DNA from: Micromonospora sp. FIMYZ51
GTDB taxonomy: Bacteria; Actinomycetota; Actinomycetes; Mycobacteriales; Micromonosporaceae
NCBI RefSeq assembly: GCF_038246755.1
Contig: NZ_CP134706.1
Location: 1,240,001-1,304,000 of the forward strand
Direction: 5' to 3'
DNA length: 64,000 bases
In this document: piece by piece, positions 63,909 to 64,000 of the stretch
Layout of the letters: each line of letters begins with the position of its first letter
How positions within the stretch are numbered: position 1 is the stretch's first letter
Position numbers and translations under genes: made by a program
Notes under the pieces: model-generated
What the model was told of the DNA's origin: nothing
Seen by the model: the letters and a program-made list of their open reading frames with translations, nothing else
The model's database searches: none

Positions 63909-64000
63909 CCTCGTACGGCACCAGTAGTGACCGTCCGTCGACGCGACCGGTGCCGCCGCCATCCGCGCCCGGCGGCGGCTGGGAGCCGGTGTCCGACGGA
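63905..64000 (+). CDS. Start of a third operon gene, cut by window end
   Basis: The ATG overlaps the stop of the pseudoprotease gene (ATGA). The 32 visible codons (MTSYGTSSDRPSTRPVPPPS, then APGGGWEPVSDG) are Pro/Ser-rich with no signal peptide, like the cytosolic N-terminus of a membrane or kinase-type protein. The family cannot be told from this fragment. Confidence 0.65.
   Translation, partial: MTSYGTSSDRPSTRPVPPPSAPGGGWEPVSDG

Overview
The window is very GC-rich (third codon positions are almost always G or C), starts many genes with GTG, and carries only chromosomal actinobacterial gene families. Gene content, leaderless promoters of the TAnnnT type and several interspersed short repeats point to a filamentous actinomycete of the Micromonospora / Micromonosporaceae type. 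This assignment is inferred; there is no rRNA gene. No tRNA, rRNA, CRISPR array, prophage, transposase or plasmid replication gene was seen.

Layout. 1-2741: 3' part of a large ATPase regulator broken by a frameshift. 2800-4670: DrrAB-like ABC exporter. 4947-6863: two aldo/keto reductases. 6910-8108: orphan ParA ATPase plus a SAP-like small protein. 8371-9996: secreted M28 peptidase. 10185-14629: YqeB-like protein, ABC transporter and a NarL-type two-component system. 14745-19280: a proline-rich hypothetical protein, secreted M15 peptidase, caspase-like DUF6642 protein, F420-type oxidoreductase and Tat-exported M28 peptidase. 19388-25870: small enzymes, pentapeptide protein, Cys-less A-type carrier and a beta-family protein. 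25948-30085: sulfotransferase relic, PepSY/OmpR-type two-component operon, anchored protein and cupin. 30216-36688: GH15 enzyme, threonine-synthase-like enzyme, a LigD-like phosphoesterase fused to a dead ligase domain, aldo/keto reductase and a GH12-CBM2 cellulase. 36961-39945: FAD monooxygenase and an isolated ctaD. 40232-46130: MFS exporter, NAD salvage pair pncA/pncB and a LAL regulator. 46331-53221: degenerate dynamin-like protein, clpS-DUF2017, the mec-cysO-cysM cysteine pathway, MBL hydrolase, rph and rdgB. 53263-61129: complete histidine-utilisation operon transcribed leftwards from an RpiR-type regulator. 61321-64000: operon of a pseudokinase-like membrane protein, a pseudo-trypsin/TPR membrane protein and a truncated third gene.

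Several clusters form coherent units. mec-cysO-cysM is the sulfur-carrier-protein route to cysteine. The hut genes convert histidine to glutamate, with an M20 amidohydrolase where HutG is expected. pncA-pncB recycle nicotinamide to nicotinate mononucleotide. The GH12 cellulase has a CebR/CelR-like operator upstream.

The most unusual material is at gene borders and in broken active sites. A roughly 54-bp repeat family (four copies) usually abuts a stop codon, and one copy supplies both the stop of hutU and the start of the next gene. A second repeat begins with the TGA of the preceding gene (rph, hutF). A 105-bp perfect inverted-repeat element has a diverged relative 10 kb away. Enzyme-like folds have lost key residues (ligase, dynamin GTPase, kinase N-lobe, trypsin), and a CysO carrier extends 25 residues past its diglycine.
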